From JAGLTN01 sp023135255 (GTDB lineage Bacteria > Planctomycetota > Phycisphaerae > Sedimentisphaerales > Anaerobacaceae): a stretch of DNA of 6,397 nt. Under the pieces are notes generated by a model. It worked only from the letters and a program-made list of their open reading frames with translations. It was not told the DNA's origin and ran no database searches. The position numbers were made by a program, and so were the translations under genes. Below are positions 5,606 through 6,397 of the stretch, one piece after another. The stretch spans positions 1 through 6,397 of the forward strand of contig DAOWCP010000109.1 of assembly GCA_030639495.1 (NCBI GenBank). The letters run 5' to 3'. Positions within the stretch are counted from its first letter, which is position 1, and each line of letters starts with the position of its first letter.

Positions 5606-6397
5606 TCAAAGATTATATTCTTTTATCTTGCGATAAAGAGTTCTCTCTCCGATACCAAGTATTTTAGCTGCTTTTTCGCGATTATTTTCAGTTCTGGCTA
5701 AAGTATCAATTATCGCCTGCTTTTCAAGTTCATTCAAAGGCACACCACCAAGGTCACCGCCAACCCTTGCACCGGCTGTCAATAGGGGTCTTTGCTGATG
5801 TATCTCAGGCGGCAAATCCTGAACATCAATCTTTTCCCGATCACACATAACCACCATTATTTTCACACAATTTCTAAGCTGGCGAATATTACCAGGCCAA
5901 CTATGATTACATAAAATCATAAGCGCGGTATCTGTTATGCCTTTAACATTTGAACCGATCTCATCGGCAGCCTCTTCAATAAAATAATGCACCAGTTCAG
6001 GAATATCCTGAGTGCGCTGGGCCAAATTAGGCAACGTGACACTGACGCCTTTGATTCGGAAATAGAGATCCTGTCTGAATTTATTATCTTCTATTATTTT
6101 AGTCAGGTCACGGTTAGTCGCGCTGATTATCCGCACATCTACAACAACAGGCTTATGACCGCCGACAGGAACAACCACACCATCTTCTAAAACCCGAAGA
6201 AGCTTGGCCTGCATATTCATCGGCATATCACCTATCTCATCAAGAAAAAGTGTCCCTTTGTCCGAAAGCTCGAAAAGCCCTTTCCTGTCGGTTGCAGCAC
6301 CAGTAAATGCCCCTTTGACATGACCAAAAAGTTCGCTCTCAAGCAGAGACTCACTCAAGCCCGCACAATTAATAGGCATAAAGGGTTTGTTGGCACG
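5606..6397 (-). CDS. NtrC-type sigma-54-dependent transcriptional activator, N-terminal part cut by window edge
   Basis: The visible 263 residues are the second half of a bacterial enhancer-binding protein, an AAA+ ATPase that remodels the sigma-54 RNA polymerase complex. They begin RANKPFMPINCAGL, so the frame runs through the edge; the ATG at 6379 is internal. The sigma-54-contacting GAFTGA loop is at 29-34, Walker B TLFLDEIGD at 49-57, and sensor I SATNRDL at 92-98. FRQDLYFRI with the arginine fingers is at 107-115 and the sensor II region WPGNIRQLRN at 167-176. The C-terminus ends in a Fis-type helix-turn-helix (NREKAAKILGIGERTLYRKI). Walker A and any receiver or sensor domain lie outside the window, so its signal cannot be inferred. 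It converges on the amino-acid operon and has its own terminator, so no shared regulation is implied. Confidence 0.95.
   Translation of the reverse strand, partial: RANKPFMPINCAGLSESLLESELFGHVKGAFTGAATDRKGLFELSDKGTLFLDEIGDMPMNMQAKLLRVLEDGVVVPVGGHKPVVVDVRIISATNRDLTKIIEDNKFRQDLYFRIKGVSVTLPNLAQRTQDIPELVHYFIEEAADEIGSNVKGITDTALMILCNHSWPGNIRQLRNCVKIMVVMCDREKIDVQDLPPEIHQQRPLLTAGARVGGDLGGVPLNELEKQAIIDTLARTENNREKAAKILGIGERTLYRKIKEYNL

Noticed and set aside
5606..6379. Taking the ATG at 6379 as the start of the sigma-54 regulator
   Set aside because: The frame stays open to the edge as RANKPF before MPINCAGL, matching the usual sequence within the AAA+ domain, so the protein is cut, not short.

Overview
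The window looks like a piece of a planctomycete chromosome, most likely class Phycisphaerae (Sedimentisphaerales-like). Base composition is moderate to AT-rich. The strongest hint is the left edge: an ECF sigma factor is translationally coupled to a membrane protein whose segment after the membrane helix reads DKSVTPAYAIEQTI. As I recall, that pairing and phrase recur many times in Phycisphaerae genomes. The assignment rests on memory of family patterns, not on a search.

Layout. Bases 1-823 (minus strand) hold a sigma factor/membrane-partner pair; the partner runs off the left edge. Bases 824-1111 are an AT-rich divergent intergenic region with candidate promoters for both directions, a perfect 12-bp palindrome, an inverted repeat and a 22-bp-spaced direct repeat containing TATAAT. 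Bases 1112-5558 (plus strand) hold a compact run of four genes: homoserine dehydrogenase, an archaeal-type phosphoglycerate-mutase-like protein, aspartate kinase and a membrane-anchored staphylococcal-nuclease-like protein. A hairpin at 5558-5595 separates this run from a convergent minus-strand gene at 5606-6397, the C-terminal part of an NtrC-type sigma-54 activator cut by the right edge.

How the genes work together. Aspartate kinase makes aspartyl phosphate and homoserine dehydrogenase makes homoserine, so the plus-strand run is an aspartate-family (threonine/methionine) operon. The gene between them belongs to the alkaline-phosphatase-superfamily group usually labelled cofactor-independent phosphoglycerate mutase. 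Its start overlaps the stop of hom, and no GHMP-type homoserine kinase is present in the window. The most interesting reading is therefore that it is the non-canonical homoserine kinase proposed for such clusters, supplying O-phosphohomoserine for threonine synthase. The nuclease-like gene has no obvious metabolic link and may simply be co-transcribed. No CRISPR array, tRNA, rRNA, insertion sequence or phage gene was seen.
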